From positions 186,001 to 250,000 of the forward strand of contig DATJLS010000033.1 in assembly GCA_035509315.1 (NCBI GenBank): a stretch of DNA of 64,000 nt, written 5' to 3'. Origin of the DNA: JAKAWQ01 sp035509315 (lineage in GTDB: Bacteria; Pseudomonadota; Alphaproteobacteria; Acetobacterales; Acetobacteraceae). The notes below the pieces were generated by a model, which worked only from the letters and a program-made list of their open reading frames with translations, ran no database searches and had not been told where the DNA came from. Below are positions 15,882 to 24,333 of this stretch, piece after piece (within the stretch, counting starts at the first letter, position 1; every line of letters begins with the position of its first letter). The position numbers were made by a program, and so were the translations under genes.

Positions 15882-17489
15882 ATGACGGCCTGTGGTCAGC
15901 GTGGCGCGGTGCATCCTGCTTTCGTCGCGCGGCGAAGGATGCGCCCGACACCCGTGTCGAAATTCACCGCAGGCGATGATCTCCTCGGCATGGCTCTGGA
16001 GAGCGTGCCGATGGGCTTTCTCCTGCTCGACGGCAATCACCGGCTCGTGCAGGCGAACGAAGCTCTCCTCCGCATCATCGGCCGCATGGAGGGATTGGCG
16101 CCCGGAGCCCGCGCCGATCGTCTCTTCGCTCCGGAGGCGTGGAGCCGCATCGCGCAGGAGTTGGCGCTCACCGGCAGGACGGGGGCGCGGCGCTTCGCGG
16201 CACGGTTCGCAGCAACCGCGGAGAGGGGCGAAATCGAGGCCCACATCGTGGCGCAGACGCTGCGCGCGGCGTCCGGCAAGCCGGGCATGCTCCTGCTCTG
16301 GGTCACCGAGACGCCGCGCCCGCAAGCATTCACGGCCGAGCTTGCGCACGATCTCAACAATCTTCTGACCGCCATCGCCGGCGCCGGCGCGCTGATCCTT
16401 GCGCGCGATGCGGATTCCGCCACGCTCGGCAATGTCCGCGAGATCCTGGCGGGCACCGACCGCGGGACGGAGCTGGTGCGCCAGGTCCTCGCTTCCGGCG
16501 ATCCGCAGCCGTCCGCGCCGCAAGCCACCCCCATCACCCCCAGCATCGGCGCGCTTGCGCCCCTGCTGCGCCGGCTGCTCGGCAGCCAGGTGGCGCTGGC
16601 GCTCGCCCTCGAGGAGCCGGGTCCGGTGGCTGAGATCGCGCCCGCCGCACTCGACCGCGTGCTGATCAATCTTGCGATCAATGCCAGGGATGCCATGCAG
16701 GAGGGGGGCCAGCTTTTCGTGCGGAGCGGCACGGTCGCGCTCGCCCAGCCGCTTGCGCAAAGGTTCGAGACGGTCCCGCCGGGCCGCTATGCACGGATCG
16801 AGCTCACCGATACGGGGAAAGGAATCGCGCCCGAGATCCTGCCCCGCATCTTCGATCCTTCCTTCACCACGCGCCGCGCGGAAGGCGGCAACGGGCTCGG
16901 CCTTGCCAGCGTACGGGGACTCGTCCGCCGTGCCCGCGGTTTCATCACGGTGGAAAGCGAGCCTGGCCGCGGAAGCTGCTTTCGCGTCTATCTGCCCTGT
17001 TCCGGCGCGGCCGCGCCGCTCGCAGGGCCGGCGCCGGACCCCTCTCCGCCGGAAGCGGCCGCGACGGCCAAAGGGCCGCGCCGGGCTCTTCTGGTGGAGG
17101 ACGAGCCCACGGTCGGCCGCGTTGCCGAGCTCGCGCTCCGGCAAGGGGGATGGGAAGTGCATCTGGCCGAGTCGGCCGACTCGGTGCTCGCGAATCTCGG
17201 CCAGCTCACGCGACCGGATGTTCTGGTCTCGGACATGGCCATGCCCGGCATGGACGGGCCAACCCTCGTCAGAATCTTGCGCACGCACTGGCCGGGGCTG
17301 CCGGCGATCCTGGTTTCGGGATACGCGGAAAACGGAGGGCAGGACACGTTCCGGGACGAAGGCATTGCCTTCCTGCCCAAGCCCTACCGCCTAGCCAGCC
17401 TGCTTTCCCTGATGGCGGAGGCGGCCCAAACGATGCCCGCGCCGAATTCCTTGCCGAATTCCTTGATCGAATCGCCCACGGGGCGATAG
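15882..17489 (+). CDS. CckA-like hybrid histidine kinase
   Basis: A protein of up to 535 residues (the start is uncertain; ATGs at 15882, 15939 and 15990 are all possible and none has a good ribosome site). Order: PAS-like sensor (about 35-150, GFLLLDGNHRLVQANEALL), HisKA with H in AELAHDLNNLLTAI, HATPase with NLAINARDAM, DTGKGI, IFDPSFTTR and GGNGLGLASVRGLV, then a receiver with VEDEP, the phospho-acceptor in LVSDMAMPGMDG and the Lys in LPKPY. The AHDLNNLL box and the carboxy receiver match CckA, the alphaproteobacterial cell-cycle kinase that feeds ChpT-CtrA. No transmembrane helices are visible, unlike Caulobacter CckA. It directly precedes recA. Confidence 0.75.
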   Translation: MTACGQRGAVHPAFVARRRMRPTPVSKFTAGDDLLGMALESVPMGFLLLDGNHRLVQANEALLRIIGRMEGLAPGARADRLFAPEAWSRIAQELALTGRTGARRFAARFAATAERGEIEAHIVAQTLRAASGKPGMLLLWVTETPRPQAFTAELAHDLNNLLTAIAGAGALILARDADSATLGNVREILAGTDRGTELVRQVLASGDPQPSAPQATPITPSIGALAPLLRRLLGSQVALALALEEPGPVAEIAPAALDRVLINLAINARDAMQEGGQLFVRSGTVALAQPLAQRFETVPPGRYARIELTDTGKGIAPEILPRIFDPSFTTRRAEGGNGLGLASVRGLVRRARGFITVESEPGRGSCFRVYLPCSGAAAPLAGPAPDPSPPEAAATAKGPRRALLVEDEPTVGRVAELALRQGGWEVHLAESADSVLANLGQLTRPDVLVSDMAMPGMDGPTLVRILRTHWPGLPAILVSGYAENGGQDTFRDEGIAFLPKPYRLASLLSLMAEAAQTMPAPNSLPNSLIESPTGR

Positions 17490-17671
17490 AAGAGGCGCCG
17501 AGAACAAAACGGGGGTAATTTCTTAACGAAGTTCGCAGAGACGCGTTGTGAATTTGTTCTATTTTCTGTTAACGGTCGCGGCTCGACAACCTTACAGAGA
17601 GCGTGCGACCTTTTCTTTCTGCTTCAGGTTGAGAAACGCTCACCAAGACGGGGCACCAAACGGGGGTGGTT

Positions 17672-18709
<1,038 letters not shown>

Positions 18710-18791
18710 TAAGCCCGCCGGGTCCCTCGCCGGGTCGCTTACCGGGTCGTTCACCCGGGGCCAGCCCCTCACCCCGGAGGATGACGCGCTG

Positions 18792-19172
18792 GTGGCGGCC
18801 GCCGAGGCGGCGTTGCTGCAATATTTTCATCCCTGGCGCCACAGGCTTGCGGCGGCGGCGCGCGACGGGCGCGGCCGGATCTTCACCGGCCTGCATCTCG
18901 GCGCGACCGTGGGGCGCCTCTCGATCTGCGCCGAGGCGACCGCGCTCGGGCGCGCGCTGATCGAAGGGGATGGAACGATCGCCGCCATCGTCACGGTGCG
19001 CCACCCGAAACCGGACGAGCCTCACCGGCATCCGGCCGTGGTGCCGCCCTGCGGCGCCTGCCGCGAAATGCTCGCCGACCACGCGCCCGACGCGCAGGTG
19101 ATCCTGCCCGGCCCCAACGGGCTGGTGCGCGTTCCCGCCCTTCTTCTGCTGCCGCTGCCTTATCAGAGGTGA
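18792..19172 (+). CDS. Cytidine/blasticidin-S deaminase family protein
   Basis: A 126-residue zinc deaminase-fold protein. Metal ligands and the catalytic Glu are in SICAEATAL (Cys-Ala-Glu) and PPCGACREML (PCxxC), with FTGLHLGA before them. The protein would deaminate cytidine or a related base, but the sequence is diverged from standard Cdd and the substrate is open. No in-frame ATG exists between the recA stop and the domain. GGAGG at 18776-18780 lies 11 nt before the GTG at 18792, which is therefore taken as start; a longer product read from within recA is possible but lacks support. Confidence 0.75.
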   Translation: MAAAEAALLQYFHPWRHRLAAAARDGRGRIFTGLHLGATVGRLSICAEATALGRALIEGDGTIAAIVTVRHPKPDEPHRHPAVVPPCGACREMLADHAPDAQVILPGPNGLVRVPALLLLPLPYQR

Positions 19173-19173
19173 C

Positions 19174-19247
19174 CAGGGGACGCTGTCCCCTGGACCCCTG
19201 GCAAGGGGCTCGGCCCCTTGCATCCTCGCTGGGGCCTGGAGGCCCCA
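19174..19247. repeat. Cluster of three GC-rich hairpins
   Basis: Three perfect stem-loops stand in a row just after the deaminase stop: CAGGGGA-CGCTG-TCCCCTG (19174-19192), CAAGGGGC-TCG-GCCCCTTG (19202-19220) and TGGGGCCT-GG-AGGCCCCA (19230-19247). Related hairpins occur at 24265-24310 and 50927-50951. They probably act as transcription stops or are repetitive extragenic palindromes. They mark the left edge of the low-GC island. Confidence 0.7.
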
Positions 19248-19293
19248 GACCCCCATCCGTTTCGTGATGGACGCCAACCGTCAAATCCGATGA

Positions 19294-19554
19294 CTATGCC
19301 AGCAGGCGAATGGATTCTCCTTGTGCGATGATGCCGTCGATAAAATCGCCACTGGCGTCCAACAGCGCCAAGCCAGCTTCCACGGGCGGACCGATTGACC
19401 ACGACATTCGCACTGTCGATCAAGCGGCGAATCGCTTCCGCGATGTCAGCAGAGAGGATTTTGTAGCCCATTCCGTTTGGGCGATTTTGCTTTGCCGCTC
19501 ATCACCACCCATGATCGCTCGAACCAGGAGGTTGGTGTCGGCGGAGTCCTTCAT
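19294..19554 (-). pseudogene. VapC-like PIN-domain toxin remnant
   Basis: An ATG at 19554 opens MKDSADTNLLVRAIMGGDERQ, the metal-binding N-terminal strand of a PIN-domain nuclease. It overlaps the antitoxin stop by ATGA. The frame is then lost. Further down, other frames give ILSADIAEAIRRLIDSANVVVN and ALLDASGDFIDGIIAQ, which are C-terminal VapC-like pieces. The middle of the protein is missing and at least two frameshifts are needed to join the parts. The gene cannot make an active toxin. The order antitoxin then toxin with overlap is that of a VapBC operon. Confidence 0.7.
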
Positions 19555-19803
19555 CGTTTGCAGGACCAACCCTGTCTCGAAATTTCTTTGATTTCCGCGA
19601 TCGACAACGATGACGCCTTATCTCGCTTCAGAAAGTTGAAGACATCCGAGATCTTCCCGGCCGGCCGCGCGGCCTTCATCTCGATCCGACCATCGGGAAG
19701 CTTTTCCACCACAATTTTCTCACCGGGGTACACGCCCAGATGCTTCAGGAGACCCTAGCGCAACGTGACTTGTCCTCTTTGCGGCCACGGTGAGCGTGTC
19801 CAT
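19551..19803 (-). pseudogene. AbrB/VapB-like antitoxin remnant
   Basis: The frame starts at ATG 19803 (MDTLTVAAKR), then needs a one-base shift to read GQVTLR, meets an in-frame TAG, and continues GLLKHLGVYPGEKIVVEKLPDG, KAARPAGKISDVFNFLKR and SIAEIKEISRQGW to the stop at 19551. This is a SpoVT/AbrB (MazE-like) swapped-hairpin antitoxin with a conserved C-terminal toxin-binding tail. One frameshift and one nonsense mutation inactivate it. The C-terminal 60 codons remain open from a downstream ATG, so a truncated peptide is possible. Confidence 0.75.
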
Positions 19804-20346
19804 GCCAAGCCCTTACTGTAGACACATATGTAAGGAAAAATGGGCTTTATTATCAAGATGGCACGAAATTTTCTCAGTAGTGGGCGCCCCAGATTGCTGT
19901 GGCCAAGCGACCACCGACTTTCCCTCTGCCCCTTGACCGGCTTGGGAACTTGCCCAACGCCTGAAGTCTGCCAGAAACGGATACCCGCTGGTCGCTGTGC
20001 GATGGGTGCGAACGATCCAGTGACGGCTATTTCGATCGTCTGCATCATAAGTCGCGTCTTGGCCGAATCCGGACCGGCGGGCTTCAGGTCAAAGACCAGA
20101 AAAGCCACCATTCGTTCAGCTTATTGTCCTACGATCGGCCCAAAGCCAAAGCGAGAGTTCATTATATCGCTGCTGGTCGAAAAGGCCTAACTGGGAAAGC
20201 CCCAGGAAGCCGACCTGATCCTTTGGGAGAGAAGCCGTTGGCCGCAGCTTACCTACAGCCTCCCCTCGCCGAACATTAAAATCATCGCTAGAATTGCAAC
20301 CGACTCGAAGCATCGCGCCGTTACTTCATCCGCATTCGGTACCGCA
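19804..20346. other. Low-GC intergenic region upstream of the three-gene island
   Basis: No gene with recognisable motifs was found in these 543 bp. Short open frames exist on both strands (such as 19840-20190 plus and 20116-20313 minus) but show no family pattern and look like decayed DNA. Promoters for the decayed antitoxin (leftward) and for the operon starting at 20347 (rightward) should lie here; no clear consensus hexamers were identified. Confidence 0.4.
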
Positions 20347-21666
20347 ATGGTCAACTGGAGTAATCCTTCCGTCGTCGCGTTCTCAGGCACCGAGGATCCG
20401 GTCGCTAAGATTCAAACCACAGCTCGTGAGCTAGCTTTGGCTGCTCTTGAGAGTGGATGGAGCGGTCCACCCTACAACCCGATTAAGATTGCGGAGATGC
20501 TCGGTGCCAAAGTCGTGCCAAACTACGACATTGCAGATGCAAGAACAGTTGAGATCAACGGTAAGGCAGTCATCGAATTCAATCCTAGCCAATCTCGCGA
20601 ACGCGTCCGTTTTTCTATAGCCCATGAAGCTGCGCATCTCCTCTTTCCAGATGCACTTGAAGAAGTCAGACATCGGGGCGGTACAGGGTCTGTCAAAGAC
20701 GAGTGGCAGCTTGAGATGCTTTGCAATCTAGCTGCTTCTGAATTTGTTATGCCGATTGGTAGTTTTGCACCCAGTGAAACCATAACTCGCATCCCAGAGT
20801 TGATGAAGTCGCGTGCACGCTTTGATGTTTCCGCCGAAGCTTTTATGATACGTTTTGCGAAGACAGCTCGTGCATCAATCGGCGTCTTTTGCGCATCTCC
20901 TTTTCAGTTACCCGATGGAAAGTGGTCTTATAGAGTCGACTACTATATCTCATCACCTGTCGCACCTACGCCGCCGATCACAGGCAAAGTAATCCCGCCC
21001 AATAGCGCCGTATACAGATGCACAGCAATCGGCTTTACAGACTATGGTGTCGAGTCTTGGCTAAATGACGACTCGTTCGAAGTGGAATATGTTGGGATAC
21101 CAGCATATCCTGGCAATCCTTTACCGCGCGCAATTGGATTAGTTCACTTTGAACGAGCCGCAGAAGGCCATCTTCCAATCAAGTATGTTAATGGGAACGC
21201 TCTTTCTCCTCGCGGAGATGAACCCAAGATCATTTGCCAACTGGTAAATAACCGTGCTTTGAAATGGGGAGGTGGAATTGCTCGGCAGATGGCCCAGAAG
21301 TACCCGGAAGCAGAGCAAGCTTTCTCGCATTGGATAGCGAAACTTGGCCGTAGATCTTTGGGCTTAGTGCATGTGGCGGACGTCGACAAGATTACGATTG
21401 TCGCAAGCCTCGTAGCGCAATCAGGATACGGTGTCTCATCTGCTCCAAGAATTCGTTACGCTGCACTGGAACAGGCATTGCTCCATGTTTGCAAGGAAGC
21501 GACACGGAGACGCGCCAGCGTACATATGCCGCGCATTGGTACCGGCGACGCGCGTGGAGACTGGGCAACGATAGAGAATCTTGTCCAGGATACGTTGGTC
21601 AGAAATGGCATTAGTGTAACGGTGTATGACCTTCCTCCTAAGCGCTTACAACTAGAACTATTATAG
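20347..21666 (+). CDS. ImmA/IrrE metallopeptidase fused to a macro domain
   Basis: The 439-residue protein has two parts. Residues about 20-200 form an ImmA/IrrE (DUF955) zinc protease: HEAAH at 93-97 supplies two ligands and the catalytic Glu, and the EMLCNLAASEFVMP helix (about 123-136) supplies the third ligand. Residues about 283-435 form a macro domain: KYVNGNALSPRGDEPKIICQLVN, ALKWGGGIARQMAQKYP, and the late MPRIGTGDARGDW phosphate loop. ImmA peptidases cleave repressors to activate mobile or stress operons; macro domains bind or remove ADP-ribose. The fusion fits a sensor-antitoxin for the putative ADP-ribosyltransferase two genes down. No good ribosome site is seen before the ATG. GC is visibly lower than in flanking genes. 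Confidence 0.82.
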   Translation: MVNWSNPSVVAFSGTEDPVAKIQTTARELALAALESGWSGPPYNPIKIAEMLGAKVVPNYDIADARTVEINGKAVIEFNPSQSRERVRFSIAHEAAHLLFPDALEEVRHRGGTGSVKDEWQLEMLCNLAASEFVMPIGSFAPSETITRIPELMKSRARFDVSAEAFMIRFAKTARASIGVFCASPFQLPDGKWSYRVDYYISSPVAPTPPITGKVIPPNSAVYRCTAIGFTDYGVESWLNDDSFEVEYVGIPAYPGNPLPRAIGLVHFERAAEGHLPIKYVNGNALSPRGDEPKIICQLVNNRALKWGGGIARQMAQKYPEAEQAFSHWIAKLGRRSLGLVHVADVDKITIVASLVAQSGYGVSSAPRIRYAALEQALLHVCKEATRRRASVHMPRIGTGDARGDWATIENLVQDTLVRNGISVTVYDLPPKRLQLELL

Positions 21667-21668
21667 AA

Positions 21669-23294
21669 ATGCACAATTCCTCTCTGCGAATTGTGGTGCT
21701 GTCGGGAGCGATTTGTTCCGGAAAATCCGCGCTCGCGAAGCAACTCGTAGATCGTCACGGGGCACAGATCGTCAAGACGCGCAAATTGATATTATGGATA
21801 CGACCAAGGACGAGAGACAACAGGCAGGCCCTTCAACGTGCTGGTGACGCTCTTGATCGTGTGGACGGCGGCGAGTGGGTAAGAAATGCACTTGCGCAAA
21901 TCATAGATGAGTACTCAAGAAGCGATGTACCATCTGGCTTGTTTGTTGTTGACTCAGTCCGAATCGTTGGTCAGATCAACGCGATCCGATCCGCATTCGG
22001 CGCCGACGTGCATCATATACACCTTACCGCCGAACCAGATGAACTGCGCCGGCGCTACGACTCTCGTAATCAGTCGGCGGATCAGCCGACCAGTTATGAC
22101 GAGATCAAGCGCAACAAAACTGAGAGAAACATAGAAACCCTTGCAGACTTGGCGGATATTGTTGTTGCGACAGATCGCTGTTCGGAGGAGGCGGTTCTAG
22201 TTCGCGCAACGGCATTGCTGAATTTGTATCCGCGTCGAAACACAAGATTGGTAGATGTGATTGTCGGCGGGCAGTACGGTTCCGAGGGTAAAGGGAATAT
22301 CGTTGGTCACATCGCTCCCGAATACGACTTGCTGATGCGCGTCGGAGGGCCTAACGCTGGGCATCAAGTATTTGCTCTTCCCCAGCCTGAGAAATATTTC
22401 CACCTTCCGTCTGGCACTGAGCGTGCGCCCAATGCTCACCTGCTGCTCGGCGCTGGCGCGGTTATCTATGTCCCGAAGTTGCAGAGCGAGATTTCTACAC
22501 ATCAGATAGATTTCAAGCGACTAAGCATTGATCCGCAGGCGATGATTATCGAGACTGCAGATAGAGACGCAGAAACTAAAGCTTTAGGCAGCATTGGTTC
22601 AACCGCACAAGGTGTTGGCTTCGCCACAGCGCGGAAAATCTCTGGCCGCGGTTCGTATAAGAATGGCGGCGACGTTCGCCTAGCAAAAGACGTTTCCGAA
22701 CTGAAGCCTTATATAAGGGAAGCTCAAGCGATTCTCGAAGATCACCTAACTCGTGGAAAGCGCATCATGCTGGAGGGGACGCAAGGCACCCTTCTATCAA
22801 TGCACCACGGACTTTATCCACACGTTACGTCGCGTGACACCACAGTTGCGGGATGCCTTGCTGACGCCGGTATTGCTCCGACGAACGTGCAAAAGGTCAT
22901 AATGGTTTGTCGCACCTATCCGATTCGCGTGGGCGGCCCTTCTGGGCCCATTGGTATAGAAATAAGCTATGAGAAACTGGCTGAAAGATCTGGGATTGAC
23001 GTCAACGAGTTGCTGAAAACTGAGAAAACGACTACAACGAATAGGCAAAGACGTTTGGCCGAGTTCGATTGGTTTATGTTCAAGCGAGCAGTTCAACTGA
23101 ATGGTCCAACGGACATCGCATTAACCTTTGCGGATTACCTCTCGGTCGAAAATAGAAAGGCATACCGTGTGGAGCAGCTCACCGAGGAAACGAGGCGCTT
23201 TATCGAAGAAATGGAGCGCGTGTCGGGTAGACCGGTTTCAATGATCTCGACGGCGTTCGATTGGCGGAACGTAATTGATCGGCGAAACTGGTGA
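21669..23294 (+). CDS. P-loop kinase fused to a PurA/PurZ-like synthetase
   Basis: The 541-residue protein starts 2 bp after the previous stop. Residues 1-190 are a P-loop nucleotide kinase-like domain (Walker A GAICSGKS at 13-20, LFVVDSVRI as Walker B). Residues about 194-541 are an adenylosuccinate-synthetase fold: VGGQYGSEGKGN (200-210), GGPNAGH (226-232, with the catalytic His), EGTQGTLLSMHHGLYPHVTSRD and RVGGPSGP. The catalytic Asp of PurA (GDEGKGK) is Ser205 here. From memory, phage PurZ enzymes, which act on dGMP in the 2-aminoadenine pathway, also lack this Asp. A GMP/dGMP-type substrate is therefore inferred, not shown. Housekeeping PurA has no N-terminal kinase. Confidence 0.8.
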   Translation: MHNSSLRIVVLSGAICSGKSALAKQLVDRHGAQIVKTRKLILWIRPRTRDNRQALQRAGDALDRVDGGEWVRNALAQIIDEYSRSDVPSGLFVVDSVRIVGQINAIRSAFGADVHHIHLTAEPDELRRRYDSRNQSADQPTSYDEIKRNKTERNIETLADLADIVVATDRCSEEAVLVRATALLNLYPRRNTRLVDVIVGGQYGSEGKGNIVGHIAPEYDLLMRVGGPNAGHQVFALPQPEKYFHLPSGTERAPNAHLLLGAGAVIYVPKLQSEISTHQIDFKRLSIDPQAMIIETADRDAETKALGSIGSTAQGVGFATARKISGRGSYKNGGDVRLAKDVSELKPYIREAQAILEDHLTRGKRIMLEGTQGTLLSMHHGLYPHVTSRDTTVAGCLADAGIAPTNVQKVIMVCRTYPIRVGGPSGPIGIEISYEKLAERSGIDVNELLKTEKTTTTNRQRRLAEFDWFMFKRAVQLNGPTDIALTFADYLSVENRKAYRVEQLTEETRRFIEEMERVSGRPVSMISTAFDWRNVIDRRNW

Positions 23295-23959
23295 GTCCTG
23301 AAGAGGTTGAGGAGCTTATCGCGGATTGTCCGCGGCTCTTTCACATGGCGGAACGTGGCGCGTGGGACGGCATACGTCGCCACGGGCTTTTGAGCACGAC
23401 AGCCCTCTTGGACCTGTTCGGCATTGATGGACAGCGAAGAGAGAGCATCGAACGGCGACATCGGCCAAATATCATTGAGATTTCTGACGATAGGCTTGGG
23501 AAAGTTTCGATCCGGGATCAGATACCTATGAGTGACGAGGGATTACGTCGCGCGTTGCCGTCGAGTGTGAGCCCGGCGGATTGGTATACGCGGCTGAACG
23601 GCATGGTATTCTTCTGGCTGACGGAGAGCAGGTTGTTACGCCTCACCGGCGCGCGCGCTTACCAGAATATCGAACATGAAGTGATTGTACTTGATACGCG
23701 AGCAATCATCGAGGCTTTTTTTTCAAAGATATGGCTCTGCCCGATCAACAGCGGATGCACGAAGCCCATGCCACACCCGCGTGATCATGGGACGTTTCAA
23801 AGAATAGCCAATTACGACTATTCTCACTGGAGATATCGCCGCGTTCGCGGAGAGCGGGTTGTCGAACTCTGTGTCGACCGCGCGGTACCCAACGTTGAAC
23901 GTTTTGTTGTGGATGGATTCGTGATTCGCGGTGAACAAAAACTTGGCTTCCTTGCTTAA
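23291..23959 (+). CDS. DUF7002/DarT-like putative ADP-ribosyltransferase
   Basis: The 222-residue protein starts at a GTG that overlaps the previous stop (GTGA), so translation is coupled. PRLFHMAERGAWDGIRRHGLLS (14-35) resembles the first NAD-binding strand and helix of DarT-type ARTs; RLNGMVFFWLTESRL sits where DarT has its FYF block; and RVVELCVDRAVPN resembles the last strand with the catalytic Glu. INSGC and ARAYQNIEHEVIVLD are further conserved-looking blocks. I recall such proteins under DUF7002. ART activity is an inference from pattern. With the macro domain encoded by the first gene of the operon it suggests a modifier/eraser pair. Confidence 0.65.
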   Translation: MSPEEVEELIADCPRLFHMAERGAWDGIRRHGLLSTTALLDLFGIDGQRRESIERRHRPNIIEISDDRLGKVSIRDQIPMSDEGLRRALPSSVSPADWYTRLNGMVFFWLTESRLLRLTGARAYQNIEHEVIVLDTRAIIEAFFSKIWLCPINSGCTKPMPHPRDHGTFQRIANYDYSHWRYRRVRGERVVELCVDRAVPNVERFVVDGFVIRGEQKLGFLA

Positions 23960-24333
23960 TGTTCTGATATAGAATCAAGAATATATATAAGCAATGTCAT
24001 TGGCATGGGGCTACTTTTCTGGAACGGGGGTTGTCTCGTCAAATGGCTGACTTTGGCGCTAAACTGATGCTCTTCGAACAAGCTCCCTATGTCGGTTGTC
24101 CACCTGTATGGTCGCTCGCGGCAATGCAGGCTGACGGCCATAAGAAGGTGGCAGCGGAAGTCAGAGCTGCGCAGTGTGGAGGTTACTCGAAAACTCTATC
24201 TGCCTCGGAAGATGAGCCGCCTTCTGCTCTCAGGGCGTCCGCGTAGCGCCGAAGCGGATGGGGTCCAGGGCCTCAAGGCCCTGGCAGGGGTTCGGGGGCA
24301 GGGCCCCCGATCAAGGCGCCTAAATTTGTACTT
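23960..24333. other. Right flank of the island, no gene recognised
   Basis: The first 40 bp are AT-rich (a TATATATAA stretch near 23980-23990). A short frame from 24031 has no known motif. The end carries two GC-rich hairpins: CCAGGGCCT-CA-AGGCCCTGG (24265-24284) and TCGGGGGC-AGG-GCCCCCGA (24292-24310), of the same style as those at 19174-19247. They close the island on the right and may terminate the operon or the converging amidohydrolase gene. Confidence 0.5.
24265..24310. repeat. Pair of GC-rich hairpins
   Basis: Two perfect stem-loops (24265-24284 and 24292-24310), with 9-bp and 8-bp arms, lie between the three-gene island and the converging M20 amidohydrolase. They are similar in size and style to the triple hairpin at 19174-19247 on the other side of the island. 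Confidence 0.6.

Noticed and set aside
15684..17288. 534-codon minus-strand open frame opposite the hybrid kinase
   Set aside because: The plus strand has all kinase and receiver motifs; the minus frame has none.
17521..17665. LexA box upstream of recA
   Set aside because: Only an imperfect GTTC-N8-GTTA is seen near 17556; the alphaproteobacterial GTTC-N7-GTTC is not met exactly.
21669..23294. Housekeeping adenylosuccinate synthetase purA
   Set aside because: It has an N-terminal kinase domain, a Ser at the catalytic Asp position, low GC and overlapping accessory neighbours.
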